Source: Woeseiaceae bacterium (GTDB lineage: Bacteria > Pseudomonadota > Gammaproteobacteria > Steroidobacterales > Woeseiaceae). From it: a stretch of 64,000 bases of DNA. The notes below the pieces were generated by a model. That model was not told where the DNA came from and ran no database searches. It was given only the letters and a program-made list of their open reading frames with translations. This document shows, in pieces, positions 9,384 to 17,248 of this stretch. How positions within the stretch are numbered: position 1 is the first letter of the stretch; each line of letters opens with the position of its first letter. The position numbers were made by a program, and so were the translations under genes. The stretch spans positions 62,001 through 126,000 of the forward strand of contig JAJFKP010000010.1 in the NCBI GenBank assembly GCA_021773135.1. The letters are read 5' to 3'.

Positions 9384-10127
9384 ATGCACAATTTTCCGAC
9401 TCATGCGATCGAATTGACGGACTGGCAGGTGGCTGCGGATCGTCGACTTCGCGCAAGCATGCTGGTCGCCGCCGCTATCGTGGCAATGCTCCTTGGTGTG
9501 ATGAAGTTCCCCGCGATGCGGGTCCCGGCTCCGTTGTTTGAACTCGTTGTGGAAATATCCAGGCCCCGGGCAGCCCCCGGCGAAGAATCGCCGTTGCAAG
9601 ATGAAGTACAGGATCCGGCCTCGGCGCGCACTGTTGCCGTCGAACAAACCGGGCTGGTTGCCGAGACCGAATCCAGATCAGCTGATAAATCTGCAGAATC
9701 GGCAACCGCACCCGCCACAGTCGCAAACGTTGCCGAGCCGCCATTCGACTGGGAGGCTGCGAAAACGGATGCTGTCCGGACAGCAATCGACGCTATGGAA
9801 AAAACGGACCCTGTCAATCCGGAATTCGACAGGCAGAGGGCGTCAGCAGCCATCCGGTTTCGAGCATCTGCAGCGCCAGTGAGAAAAGAGATCTGGGAAA
9901 ACGTCGAAAAGGACGCGCTGGGCCGGACGCTGCTAAGGAAAGGAGATTGCTATCGGGTGCTGGATGATCCCAGTGCCGTCAATCGGTGGGCGTTCGAGAA
10001 TTTCGGTCAATACATTACTTATTGCACCAACCGGCGGTATGTCGGTAGGGACCTCGAGTGGGTAAAACATTCACCAACGATTCGCCTACCTGCGCAATCG
10101 CATCGACAGGCAAGCGGTTTTTCCTGA
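9384..10127 (+). CDS. Hypothetical single-span membrane protein
   Basis: A 247-residue protein of unknown family. It has a short cytosolic N-terminus, one membrane segment at about residues 25-42 (SMLVAAAIVAMLLGVMKFPA) and a low-complexity Ala/Ser/Glu/Pro linker to about residue 110. A compact C-terminal part contains two cysteines in KGDCYRVL and YITYCTNRR. The single anchor with a proline/acid-rich linker resembles TonB-like or division-protein anchors, but I see no TonB C-terminal motif. It follows the deo operon by 100 bp and converges with the adenosine-kinase gene 6 bp away. Function unknown. Confidence 0.6.
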   Translation: MHNFPTHAIELTDWQVAADRRLRASMLVAAAIVAMLLGVMKFPAMRVPAPLFELVVEISRPRAAPGEESPLQDEVQDPASARTVAVEQTGLVAETESRSADKSAESATAPATVANVAEPPFDWEAAKTDAVRTAIDAMEKTDPVNPEFDRQRASAAIRFRASAAPVRKEIWENVEKDALGRTLLRKGDCYRVLDDPSAVNRWAFENFGQYITYCTNRRYVGRDLEWVKHSPTIRLPAQSHRQASGFS

Positions 10128-10133
10128 CGACGA

Positions 10134-11129
10134 CTAGGTTGGTTTCTTGCTGGCTTCGAAGTCCGCTAACAGGCCGGGCTCGATCCTGCCGCCCACCTGT
10201 TGAATCACCCGGGTTGCGCAATACGTGCCCAGCTCGGCGCAGTCCTTGAGTGCTCTATTTTGTGTCAGGCCAAACAGGAAACCGGCTGTATAGGCATCCC
10301 CGGCGCCGGTCGAGTCGACAATTTTCGCGACCGGCGTCGCAGGTTGCTCGATGACGTCCTCGCCCCACTGTATGACGGAGCCTTTCTCGGATCGGGTCAT
10401 GGCGAACAGGTTGTCGTAACCCCGCAACGCCGCCATGGTTCCTGCATGCGATTTCGTCTGCAACAGGGCGGCGACTTCATCTTCATCGGCCACCACAATG
10501 TCGACCCCGTCTTTAACCGCGGCATGGAATGCATCGCGATGACGTTCTACGCAAAACGAATCCGACAACGACAGGGCAACCCTGCTGCCGTTTGCCCTGG
10601 CGATCGCGATTGCTGCAGCTGCGAGCGCCGGGCCCTCCGCGATATCCCACACGTAGCCTTCCAGCAGAATTACCGCCGGATTACCAACCGTTTCCGGCGT
10701 GACATCCGCGACCGCGAGTTCGGTGCAGGCGCCAAGATAGGTCTGCATCGTGCGCTGGCCCTCGTCGTCAATCAGGACATGGCAACGCGCGGTCGGTGAT
10801 CCGTCTGCCGCCGGCGCGAGACGCACATCAACGCCAAGCGAGCGCATGTCGTGCTGGAAAATTTCGCCCAGCTGATCGTCTTTTACCTTTCCTATATAAG
10901 CCGCTGTGCCACCAAGATTCGCGAACCCGGCGACCGTATTGGCTACTGAACCGCCGGACATTTCCGTGGCCGGGCCCATCATGTCGTAGATCTCGTGTGC
11001 GCGGGCTTCGTCAATCAGCGTCATCGACCCTTTCGGCGCGCCGATTTTGTCAAGGAATGCTGCATCCACATGTGCCAGAACGTCGACAATCGCATTGCTG
11101 ATGCCGAGAAGCTTTACTGAATTTTGCAT
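10134..11129 (-). CDS. PfkB-family sugar kinase, adenosine-kinase-like
   Basis: A 331-residue ribokinase/PfkB kinase. The first signature lies in MSGGSVANTVAGFANLGG, and the second, with catalytic Asp and the anion hole, in DSTGAGDAYTAGFLFG. The order and the N-terminal GISNAIVDVLAHV fit the adenosine kinase-like bacterial branch more than fructokinases. The start was placed at an internal Met (11129), where family homology begins and an AGG lies about nine bases upstream. A kinase for adenosine would salvage nucleosides that DeoD does not split. The substrate is inferred from family and context. Confidence 0.85.
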   Translation of the reverse strand: MQNSVKLLGISNAIVDVLAHVDAAFLDKIGAPKGSMTLIDEARAHEIYDMMGPATEMSGGSVANTVAGFANLGGTAAYIGKVKDDQLGEIFQHDMRSLGVDVRLAPAADGSPTARCHVLIDDEGQRTMQTYLGACTELAVADVTPETVGNPAVILLEGYVWDIAEGPALAAAAIAIARANGSRVALSLSDSFCVERHRDAFHAAVKDGVDIVVADEDEVAALLQTKSHAGTMAALRGYDNLFAMTRSEKGSVIQWGEDVIEQPATPVAKIVDSTGAGDAYTAGFLFGLTQNRALKDCAELGTYCATRVIQQVGGRIEPGLLADFEASKKPT

Positions 11130-11268
11130 ACTGGAGTGCCTGGTAAAAAACCGCCGCATAGCCTACACCATATTTCGCTGCCGGGACTCTCAATCACATT
11201 AAATTGGCGATTCTGACGGGCTGGCGGTATGGTAATTGCCGTTCCCAGCAGCAGTCAGGGCGACAATA

Positions 11269-11919
11269 ATGCGGCGAGCAGCCAGCTTCTTGATACCGGT
11301 TACGCTGATTACGGCTTACTACGTGTTCTGGGCGGGCCTGATGGCCATTCTGTTGATAAAGTTTCCGGCCATTACCGACTTTTTTCCACTGGGCGGCTTG
11401 AGCGAACTTGCCGCACAACGCAATGCCGATAACTTCGAACCCGTCTATTCCAATGCGATAGAGACCGTGCTCGCGCCCTATGGCCCGGTGAAGCTCGCCT
11501 GTGCAAGTATCGGTGCCGGCATATTGGTTATCCCCGTGTCCTGGGTGTATTTCATCACCAGCCGCACGAAGGAGGTCGACCAGTCTTTTGTGCAGACCAT
11601 CTTGATCATGCCGATCGTCGTTACCGGCATATCGACGATAGTGCTGAACAGCCTGGCGCTTGCCTTCAGTCTTGCCGGAATCGTGGCCGCAGTCCGATTT
11701 CGATTTACCCTCGATCAGTCATCACACGCAATGTATATTTTTGTTGCGATCAGTTTGGGCCTGAGTGCAGGAATCGGGGCCCTGGGCGTCACGGCAGTAA
11801 TTTCGGCAGCCTTCGTTTACGCGAACCTGATTATCTGGAAGCTGGAGTACGGCAAAGCGCTCTCCGGCCCCTTCTTTTCAATGCTTACCCGACGCGACCG
11901 CACTGAAGACGATTATTAG
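11269..11919 (+). CDS. DUF4956 family integral membrane protein
   Basis: A 216-residue membrane protein with about four hydrophobic segments: residues 7-30, a helix near residues 70-95, a pair around 110-140 and one near 155-180. The core AVRFRFTLDQSSHAMYIFVAISLGLSAGIG resembles the conserved DUF4956 signature, an R-F/R pair followed by a glycine-rich membrane helix. I recall DUF4956 genes often lying next to CotH kinases and polyphosphate-polymerase (VTC) domains; a CotH-like gene is present 2 kb away but no VTC gene is seen. Start ATG 11269 was chosen because AGGG lies eight bases upstream. The molecular role is unknown. Confidence 0.7.
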   Translation: MRRAASFLIPVTLITAYYVFWAGLMAILLIKFPAITDFFPLGGLSELAAQRNADNFEPVYSNAIETVLAPYGPVKLACASIGAGILVIPVSWVYFITSRTKEVDQSFVQTILIMPIVVTGISTIVLNSLALAFSLAGIVAAVRFRFTLDQSSHAMYIFVAISLGLSAGIGALGVTAVISAAFVYANLIIWKLEYGKALSGPFFSMLTRRDRTEDDY

Positions 11920-12730
11920 AAAATACAGGATCGCGGTTACGCTGCTAGCGGTGTTCGTTGCAGCTTGCCATCCGGGTCAGCCCGCCAATTCCCAATCGCC
12001 GCTGCATGGCGACGTTGTCCGCTGGAACCTGCCCGGCAAGCTTGACGAGATATCGGGTCTTGCCCTGACGCATGACGAAAGACTGCTGGCGATTACCGAT
12101 GAAGAGGCGATCGTCTACGAATTCGACTATACCGCCGGGCGACTGGTCAAGGCTTTTGCTTTGGGCGAACCGACGCTTCGCGACGACTTCGAGGGCATTG
12201 CAGTTCTTCACGACACCGTCTGGTTAATGAACAGTAAGGGCGACCTTTATTCCGCAAGGGAAGGTAGCGATGGCGAAAGAGTCGAGTACGAGAAACACAA
12301 GTTCGCATTCAAAGATGACTGTGAGCTTGAGGGACTTGCCGCCGACGAGAGGCAAAATGCCCTGATTCTCATCTGCAAGGATGCGAAAAGGAAAAAAGAT
12401 CGACTTATTTTCACGTGGTCGATGGATGCCGATTCCGGTAAGTCCAGATTGCCAGAAGCAGAGATTGCAGACCGGCTTGGCAAAAAGCGCGTACACCCAT
12501 CCGGCGTTGAAGTCGATCGGGAAAGCGGCGATCTACTGGTAGTGGCGGCGCGGGAGAATGCTGTTTTCAGACTATCCCGGAACGGCGGCTTCCTGGGCGT
12601 TATAATGAGACTCGACAGCGGTCGCCATCGACAAGCCGAGGGCATCACAATAACCAAAGATGGTCGACTATTGATTGCAGATGAGGCCAACAACGGGCCA
12701 GCAACGTTGACCATTTATCCTTCGTATTAG
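11915..12730 (+). CDS. SdiA-regulated-like lipoprotein (beta-propeller), probable ATT start
   Basis: From residue about 35 the protein is a repeat-rich propeller typical of SdiA-regulated proteins: LDEISGLALTHDERLLAITD, then LEGLAADERQ and QAEGITITKDGRLLIADE, each a blade strand pair. The first ATG/GTG/TTG-type start is GTG at 11951, which would cut into the export signal. Reading back in frame to ATT at 11915 yields a textbook lipoprotein signal, RKYRIAVTLLAVFVAAC, with a lipobox before Cys. ATT overlaps the stop of the DUF4956 gene, so coupling is likely. It is anchored in the envelope by inference; ligand unknown. Confidence 0.65.
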   Translation: MRKYRIAVTLLAVFVAACHPGQPANSQSPLHGDVVRWNLPGKLDEISGLALTHDERLLAITDEEAIVYEFDYTAGRLVKAFALGEPTLRDDFEGIAVLHDTVWLMNSKGDLYSAREGSDGERVEYEKHKFAFKDDCELEGLAADERQNALILICKDAKRKKDRLIFTWSMDADSGKSRLPEAEIADRLGKKRVHPSGVEVDRESGDLLVVAARENAVFRLSRNGGFLGVIMRLDSGRHRQAEGITITKDGRLLIADEANNGPATLTIYPSY

Positions 12731-12775
12731 AAGCGCATGGACCAATAGTGCGCCACTGACCGGGACCAGGATGTT

Positions 12776-13759
12776 TTGAATGACTTAAGCGTTAGCGCCG
12801 GAAGAAAACTCGTCCTCGTGCATGGCCGCGACTTCAAGCCTCGCGAAGAAGACTGGTTGGACGTTAGCGTGGCGGCGTTGTCGGCCGGAATCGAGCGCGA
12901 CTTTCCGGATGACGCCGAGCAATTTCGGCTGCTCAACAAGCGGTGTGGTTACTACGGCGATCTAACCGGGGAATTTCTTACAACCCAGGGGCAAAGGTAC
13001 GACGAAGTTCTTGACGTTGGAGATCGCAGAAACGCTCTGATTAGCCTGCAATCAATCGCCCGGAAGAAGAATTTCGGCGTCAATCGCTATGATCGTCTGC
13101 CGGGTAAGTCGGCCTTGACGGAATTCGCCGCCGGCGTGATAGCGCCAGTCCTCGGTAAATTGGGTCTTTCGAAAAAGCTGTTAGCCAAGGTTGGTATCGA
13201 TCTCGCTGAGTACTGGAATCCGGACAGCGATTTTGGCCAGCGGGTACGTGAGCGTGTTCGGGGCGCCATTTGTGAGGCGCTTGACGCTGGTGACACCATC
13301 CTGTTGGTCAGTCATGGAACCGGTTGCCTGGTAACGTATGACGTCCTCTGGGAATTGTCACACAGCAAGGAATATGCCGCATACAGTGAGCGAAAAATAG
13401 ATTTGTGGCTGACGATGGGCGCGCCGCTCGGCGACGCAATGGTGCAAAAAAGGCTGCTTGGCGCAAACAGGAAGAGCGTCGAACGGTATCCGACAAACGT
13501 CGTCTCCTGGCATAACGTATCAGCCGAAGATGATTTCGTCAGCCACGACAATACGCTGGCGGACGACTTCAAGCCAATGCTGTCGCAGCACCAGGTCAGC
13601 TGCATCCGGGACTATCGAATTTACAATATGGCCGTCCGCTACGGGAAATCCAATCCACACAGTTCGCTGGGTTACCTGATCCATCCGCGTACTGCCCAGA
13701 TCGTGTGCGAGTGGTTACGTAAGGATATAGCCAAGCCCCTGCCTAAGAGCATCCTTTGA
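12776..13759 (+). CDS. Alpha/beta-hydrolase-like protein with replaced nucleophile
   Basis: A 327-residue, probably cytosolic protein. It starts KLVLVHGRDF (beta-strand plus HG oxyanion loop of lipases), has LLVSHGTGCLVTYDVLWELS where the nucleophile elbow should be, and WLTMGAPLGD and VVSWHNVSAEDDFVSHD where acid and His regions occur. At the elbow, residues 179-183 read SHGTG rather than HS-x-G, so glycine stands in the serine position and the classic triad is broken. It starts on TTG with AGGA close upstream. Its 3' end overlaps the convergent CotH-like gene by 17 bp. Function unknown; pseudo-hydrolase is the best reading. Confidence 0.6.
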   Translation: MNDLSVSAGRKLVLVHGRDFKPREEDWLDVSVAALSAGIERDFPDDAEQFRLLNKRCGYYGDLTGEFLTTQGQRYDEVLDVGDRRNALISLQSIARKKNFGVNRYDRLPGKSALTEFAAGVIAPVLGKLGLSKKLLAKVGIDLAEYWNPDSDFGQRVRERVRGAICEALDAGDTILLVSHGTGCLVTYDVLWELSHSKEYAAYSERKIDLWLTMGAPLGDAMVQKRLLGANRKSVERYPTNVVSWHNVSAEDDFVSHDNTLADDFKPMLSQHQVSCIRDYRIYNMAVRYGKSNPHSSLGYLIHPRTAQIVCEWLRKDIAKPLPKSIL

Positions 13760-14783
13760 GCAGTTTTCTTTCGATTGTTTTCTCGTCCGCTATTTCCTCA
13801 AAAAAACTGTCGAGGTAGCCGCTGACCTGTTTTCTGTTTCTCTTGTCGAGATCCACCATCTCATCAACAAGCCCGTAGATTTCTGCGCGTTTCGATTGCA
13901 AATAAGCTAGCGTTTCGGGCAGGCGACTATTGTTAGAACACTGACCGCGGTATTTGCGGACCAGGACGCTGCGCAGCTTGAATCGTGGATGAGGCTCCGC
14001 GTAGGGCGCATTTACCAGGCCGGAAAAATCCAGGTCGTAGGGAATGGAGGCGATCTCGTCACCGGCCGAGAATGGCACCGAGTTATGGCAACAGTTGTCG
14101 TCGTTCGGGCCCCTGATCAGCGAGAAGTCCGTATTGCCGATAAGGTATTGGTAAACATTGATCAGATTAGTGAATCCTGCGTCAAGATTGCTGTACGAAA
14201 GTGCCTTGACGTCCAGTTCATTCATTGCAATTCTTTCACCAACATCGTCAGCGTCTTCAATGACAAATCCATAGCGGGTGACTGGTTCGGCATCCTTCTC
14301 GTTATCGAGGTAGGTAATCCTCAATAATCGCGCGCTGAAACTCTTCTCCGTCAGCGTCTGCAATATGCGGTAGGCCAGGTATTCCCGGAGGACATACTGC
14401 TGATGACTTTCACGACTCTTGCAATGCGTCACGAGCTTGAGTTTGTCCTGCCCGTCCAGGAGGCTTCCCTCCACCTGGCCGGTGCGAAAATTAAGACGTA
14501 CCGGGGGAAACGAACAGGTCTTCTTCTGGCGCCGATAGCGGCCGCGAGCGCGAATTTTTAAATCGAAAGATCGAGCCTCGCCGACCTCATCGGTATAGCT
14601 GAATCGTCCGTCGAGGTAATCCTCATCGGAACGCACTTTCTGCAACGTTGTCAGCGGCGCTGCAATCGTTACCGGCAGCGTCTCATGGCTGTCGAATAGT
14701 CCCTGGGCACGGGTGCCCGACGAAAAAAGAAGGAACGCCGAAGCGGCTGCGCCGGTCCAAACAACTGTCAACGAACTTTTCAT
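13743..14783 (-). CDS. Exported CotH-like kinase
   Basis: A 346-residue protein with a cleavable signal peptide (MKSSLTVVWTGAAASAFLLF, cut near TRAQG). The order of motifs matches CotH-type atypical kinases: ARGRYRR at about 79-85, a hydrophobic strand KLKLVTHCK, REYLAYRIL helix, FVIEDADDVGERI, then GNTDFS at 216-221, CHN at 232-234 and YDLDFSG at 249-255. The last three fit catalytic Asp, metal Asn and DFG-like Asp, so the kinase appears intact. An upstream ATG at 14870 would add 29 residues without signal character. It is divergent from the phosphatase/pseudokinase gene at 14900. Substrate unknown; envelope protein or polymer phosphorylation is inference. Confidence 0.65.
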   Translation of the reverse strand: MKSSLTVVWTGAAASAFLLFSSGTRAQGLFDSHETLPVTIAAPLTTLQKVRSDEDYLDGRFSYTDEVGEARSFDLKIRARGRYRRQKKTCSFPPVRLNFRTGQVEGSLLDGQDKLKLVTHCKSRESHQQYVLREYLAYRILQTLTEKSFSARLLRITYLDNEKDAEPVTRYGFVIEDADDVGERIAMNELDVKALSYSNLDAGFTNLINVYQYLIGNTDFSLIRGPNDDNCCHNSVPFSAGDEIASIPYDLDFSGLVNAPYAEPHPRFKLRSVLVRKYRGQCSNNSRLPETLAYLQSKRAEIYGLVDEMVDLDKRNRKQVSGYLDSFFEEIADEKTIERKLLKGCS

Positions 14784-14899
14784 GATTCGTGCGGCTCCCT
14801 GGATGCGGGCTAATGAATACTGGAATATTAGCATGAGGACACCGCTAAACAGGTCGTCTAAACTGGGCATTGGAATCGTTCGAAAGGGAGAATGTGGTC

Positions 14900-16744
14900 A
14901 TGGGCCTACGTCGCCGCGTATTTCAGTTCGCAGCTTGCCTGCTGTTGCCGCTTGGCATGTCGGCCTGCGCGCTGGCCGACCAGTATCGCTTCACCGACGT
15001 TGCTCGGATTGTCGCGGTCAGTGACCCGCACGGCGCCTATAACGCCCTGGTCGAAACGCTCGGCCATGCCGGTGTTATCGATGGCACACAGGCATGGTCA
15101 GGCGGCACGACGCACCTCGTTATCACCGGTGACCTGACGGACCGCGGCGCAGATTCTCGCAAGATCATGGACCTGGTCATGCGTCTTGAAGCCGAGTCGC
15201 AAGAACAGGGCGGCATGGTGCACCTGACCCTCGGTAATCACGAGGTTATGAATCTTGTCGGGGATCTGCGCTATGTATCGCGCGGTGAATATGCGGCATT
15301 CGCCGCAGAGGAAACCGCCGCCGAGCGCGAGCGCTGGTTCCGGCAATATCGCGCGGCGCAAGCGATCGAATCGCCGCTGGGCACGGATGACGAGACTCTG
15401 CGTGCGGAGTTTGACAAAAACCACCCGCCAGGTTTTTTTGCCCATCGAGCCGCCTTTTCCAGCGAGGGTAAATACGGTCGCTGGCTGTTGCAGAAACCAC
15501 TGCTGGTGGTGGTCAACGAGACCGCCTTTGTCCACGGCGGTTTGCCACCGCTGGTAGCGGAGCTTGGTCTCGACAGACTGAACACAGAGCTGGGTGCGGA
15601 AGTGGCCGACTATGTGCGCCAGCTCGATGTATTGATTCAGGCCGGACTGATTGATCCGGCAGAAAGTTTTTACGCTCATGCTGATCTGGCGGAAGCACTG
15701 GCAATCGATACGACGCTGGCGCCCCCGCTGCAGAATGCACTGCAAACCGTCATGGCGCTGAGTGATGCGCGCGTGCACGATGCGGTTAGTCCTTTGTGGT
15801 ATCGCGGTACGGTCGGCTGCAGCGCACTTGTGGAAGGCGATGTGTTAGCGCAATCGCTCGCAGCGATCGGCGCAAAGCGCGTCGTCATCGGACATACGCC
15901 GACGGTAACGCGTCGGGTTCTGCAAAAATTCGACGGCCAGGTAATTGAAATCGACACCGGGATGTTGAGTTCTGCCTACCAGGGTTCCGGCAATGCGCTC
16001 GTTATCGAGGGCGATCAGCTGTCAGTTGTCAACGAATCGAATTCAGGCAACGGGATTCCGGTACCGCACCCGCGTCGCGTCGGCGCTCGCGGCGACGCGC
16101 TGAGTGCAGAAGCGCTGGAGTCACTGCTGGCCGGCGGGGATATCATCTCTGCGCAAGTCGACGAAGCCGGCAGAAAAACGGTGCAGGTCGAAGCAGGTGG
16201 CCAGACTGTGAGCGCACTGTTTGCCAAAGCACGCTCGAAACGTGTGAACACAGAGTTGGCGGCATACCGGCTAGACCAGTTACTGGGTCTCGAAATGGTG
16301 CCGGTTACGGTTGCCCGGGAGGTAGACGGTGAGCGGGGTTCCCTGCAGTTCCTGCCACAAAATGTGCGCGACGAAGCCTATCGGTCCGCGGGTGGTCAGG
16401 GCGGCAGCGCATGGTGTCCGCTGTCGCGCCAGTGGAACTCGATGTATGTTTTCGACGCCCTCGTCTACAACGAGGGGCGGGCACCCGGCAACATGAACTA
16501 CAGCCCGTCCAACTGGCAGCTCCTTTTGACGGGGCATGCAAAAGCATTTGGCACCCGGAGTGCGCGGCCTAAATACCTGGCTGAAATTGAGCTGCAGTTG
16601 ACGGGGACCTGGGTTGAAGCGCTTGGGTCGCTGACAGATTCCGCACTGGCAGAGAATCTGGCCGATGTGCTGGACAAACGCCGCCTCTCGGCGCTTGGCA
16701 AACGCCGCGACATGCTGCTAAGTGAATTGGCCACAACGCCGTAA
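14900..16744 (+). CDS. Lipoprotein: calcineurin-like phosphatase fused to a degenerate kinase fold
   Basis: A lipoprotein signal ends at LPLGMSAC. Residues 35-350 form a metallophosphoesterase with SDPHGAY (41-47), GDLTDRG (77-83), GNHE (112-115), FVHGG and GHTPT (331-335), so the two-metal site is complete and resembles Shewanella-type Ser/Thr/Tyr phosphatases. Residues about 410-600 look like a HipA/FAM20/PI4K-type kinase: TELAAYRLDQLLGLEMVPVT, then NEGRAPGNMN where N-x-DR-x3-N is expected, and LLLTGHAKAF where a metal Asp is expected. Both acids are glycine, hence a pseudokinase. The start at 14900 keeps the signal peptide. Three bp separate it from the convergent ridA gene. Confidence 0.75.
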   Translation: MGLRRRVFQFAACLLLPLGMSACALADQYRFTDVARIVAVSDPHGAYNALVETLGHAGVIDGTQAWSGGTTHLVITGDLTDRGADSRKIMDLVMRLEAESQEQGGMVHLTLGNHEVMNLVGDLRYVSRGEYAAFAAEETAAERERWFRQYRAAQAIESPLGTDDETLRAEFDKNHPPGFFAHRAAFSSEGKYGRWLLQKPLLVVVNETAFVHGGLPPLVAELGLDRLNTELGAEVADYVRQLDVLIQAGLIDPAESFYAHADLAEALAIDTTLAPPLQNALQTVMALSDARVHDAVSPLWYRGTVGCSALVEGDVLAQSLAAIGAKRVVIGHTPTVTRRVLQKFDGQVIEIDTGMLSSAYQGSGNALVIEGDQLSVVNESNSGNGIPVPHPRRVGARGDALSAEALESLLAGGDIISAQVDEAGRKTVQVEAGGQTVSALFAKARSKRVNTELAAYRLDQLLGLEMVPVTVAREVDGERGSLQFLPQNVRDEAYRSAGGQGGSAWCPLSRQWNSMYVFDALVYNEGRAPGNMNYSPSNWQLLLTGHAKAFGTRSARPKYLAEIELQLTGTWVEALGSLTDSALAENLADVLDKRRLSALGKRRDMLLSELATTP

Positions 16745-16747
16745 CGG

Positions 16748-17248
16748 CTAGTTTAATGCGGCAATGCACTCGATTTCGACACGGGCATCAATTGCGAGCC
16801 CGTTTGCTCCAAGCGCACTGCGCGCCGGTGGCGTATCAAAGAACGTGACATACACCTCGTTCATTGCGCCCCACTCGCTCATGTCGGCCAGAAAGATCGT
16901 GCACTTGACCACACGCTCCATCGATGATCCAAAAGTGTCGAGTTCATCGCGAATGATTTCCATCGCGCGACGCGTCTCCGCGGCGACACCACCAGGCATT
17001 GGTCTGAGCGTGTCCGCCTCCGGATCGGTGCCAATTACGCCCGACAGATAGAGCATGTTGTCGACCCGAACTGCCGCCGAGAACGGCAGGTTCTGACCCT
17101 CGTACATTGGCATCTGGAGGTACTCGACCTCGGCGGCGGGCGCGGCACCGGTTTCCTGCGGCTGGCAGCCTGCGAGCGCAACCAGTGCCGGAATTGCGCA
17201 TAGAATGATGCTCGCAAATCGGGTCATCGGGGCTTTCTTAAACCGCAT
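16748..17248 (-). CDS. Exported RidA/YjgF-family lipoprotein
   Basis: A 166-residue protein with an N-terminal lipoprotein signal (lipobox LVALAGC) followed by a complete RidA fold: LPFSAAVRVDNMLYLSG, ETRRAMEIIRDELDTFG, VVKCTIFLADM and ARSALGANGLAIDARVEIECIA. The substrate arginine of true imine deaminases is seen as PARSAL, and the C-terminal acid lies in VEIEC. RidA proteins are normally cytosolic, so an outer-envelope version is unusual. The start at 17248 is favoured by AGGA four bases upstream. It overlaps the upstream GMC gene by 11 bp and is presumably its operon partner. Confidence 0.82.
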   Translation of the reverse strand: MRFKKAPMTRFASIILCAIPALVALAGCQPQETGAAPAAEVEYLQMPMYEGQNLPFSAAVRVDNMLYLSGVIGTDPEADTLRPMPGGVAAETRRAMEIIRDELDTFGSSMERVVKCTIFLADMSEWGAMNEVYVTFFDTPPARSALGANGLAIDARVEIECIAALN

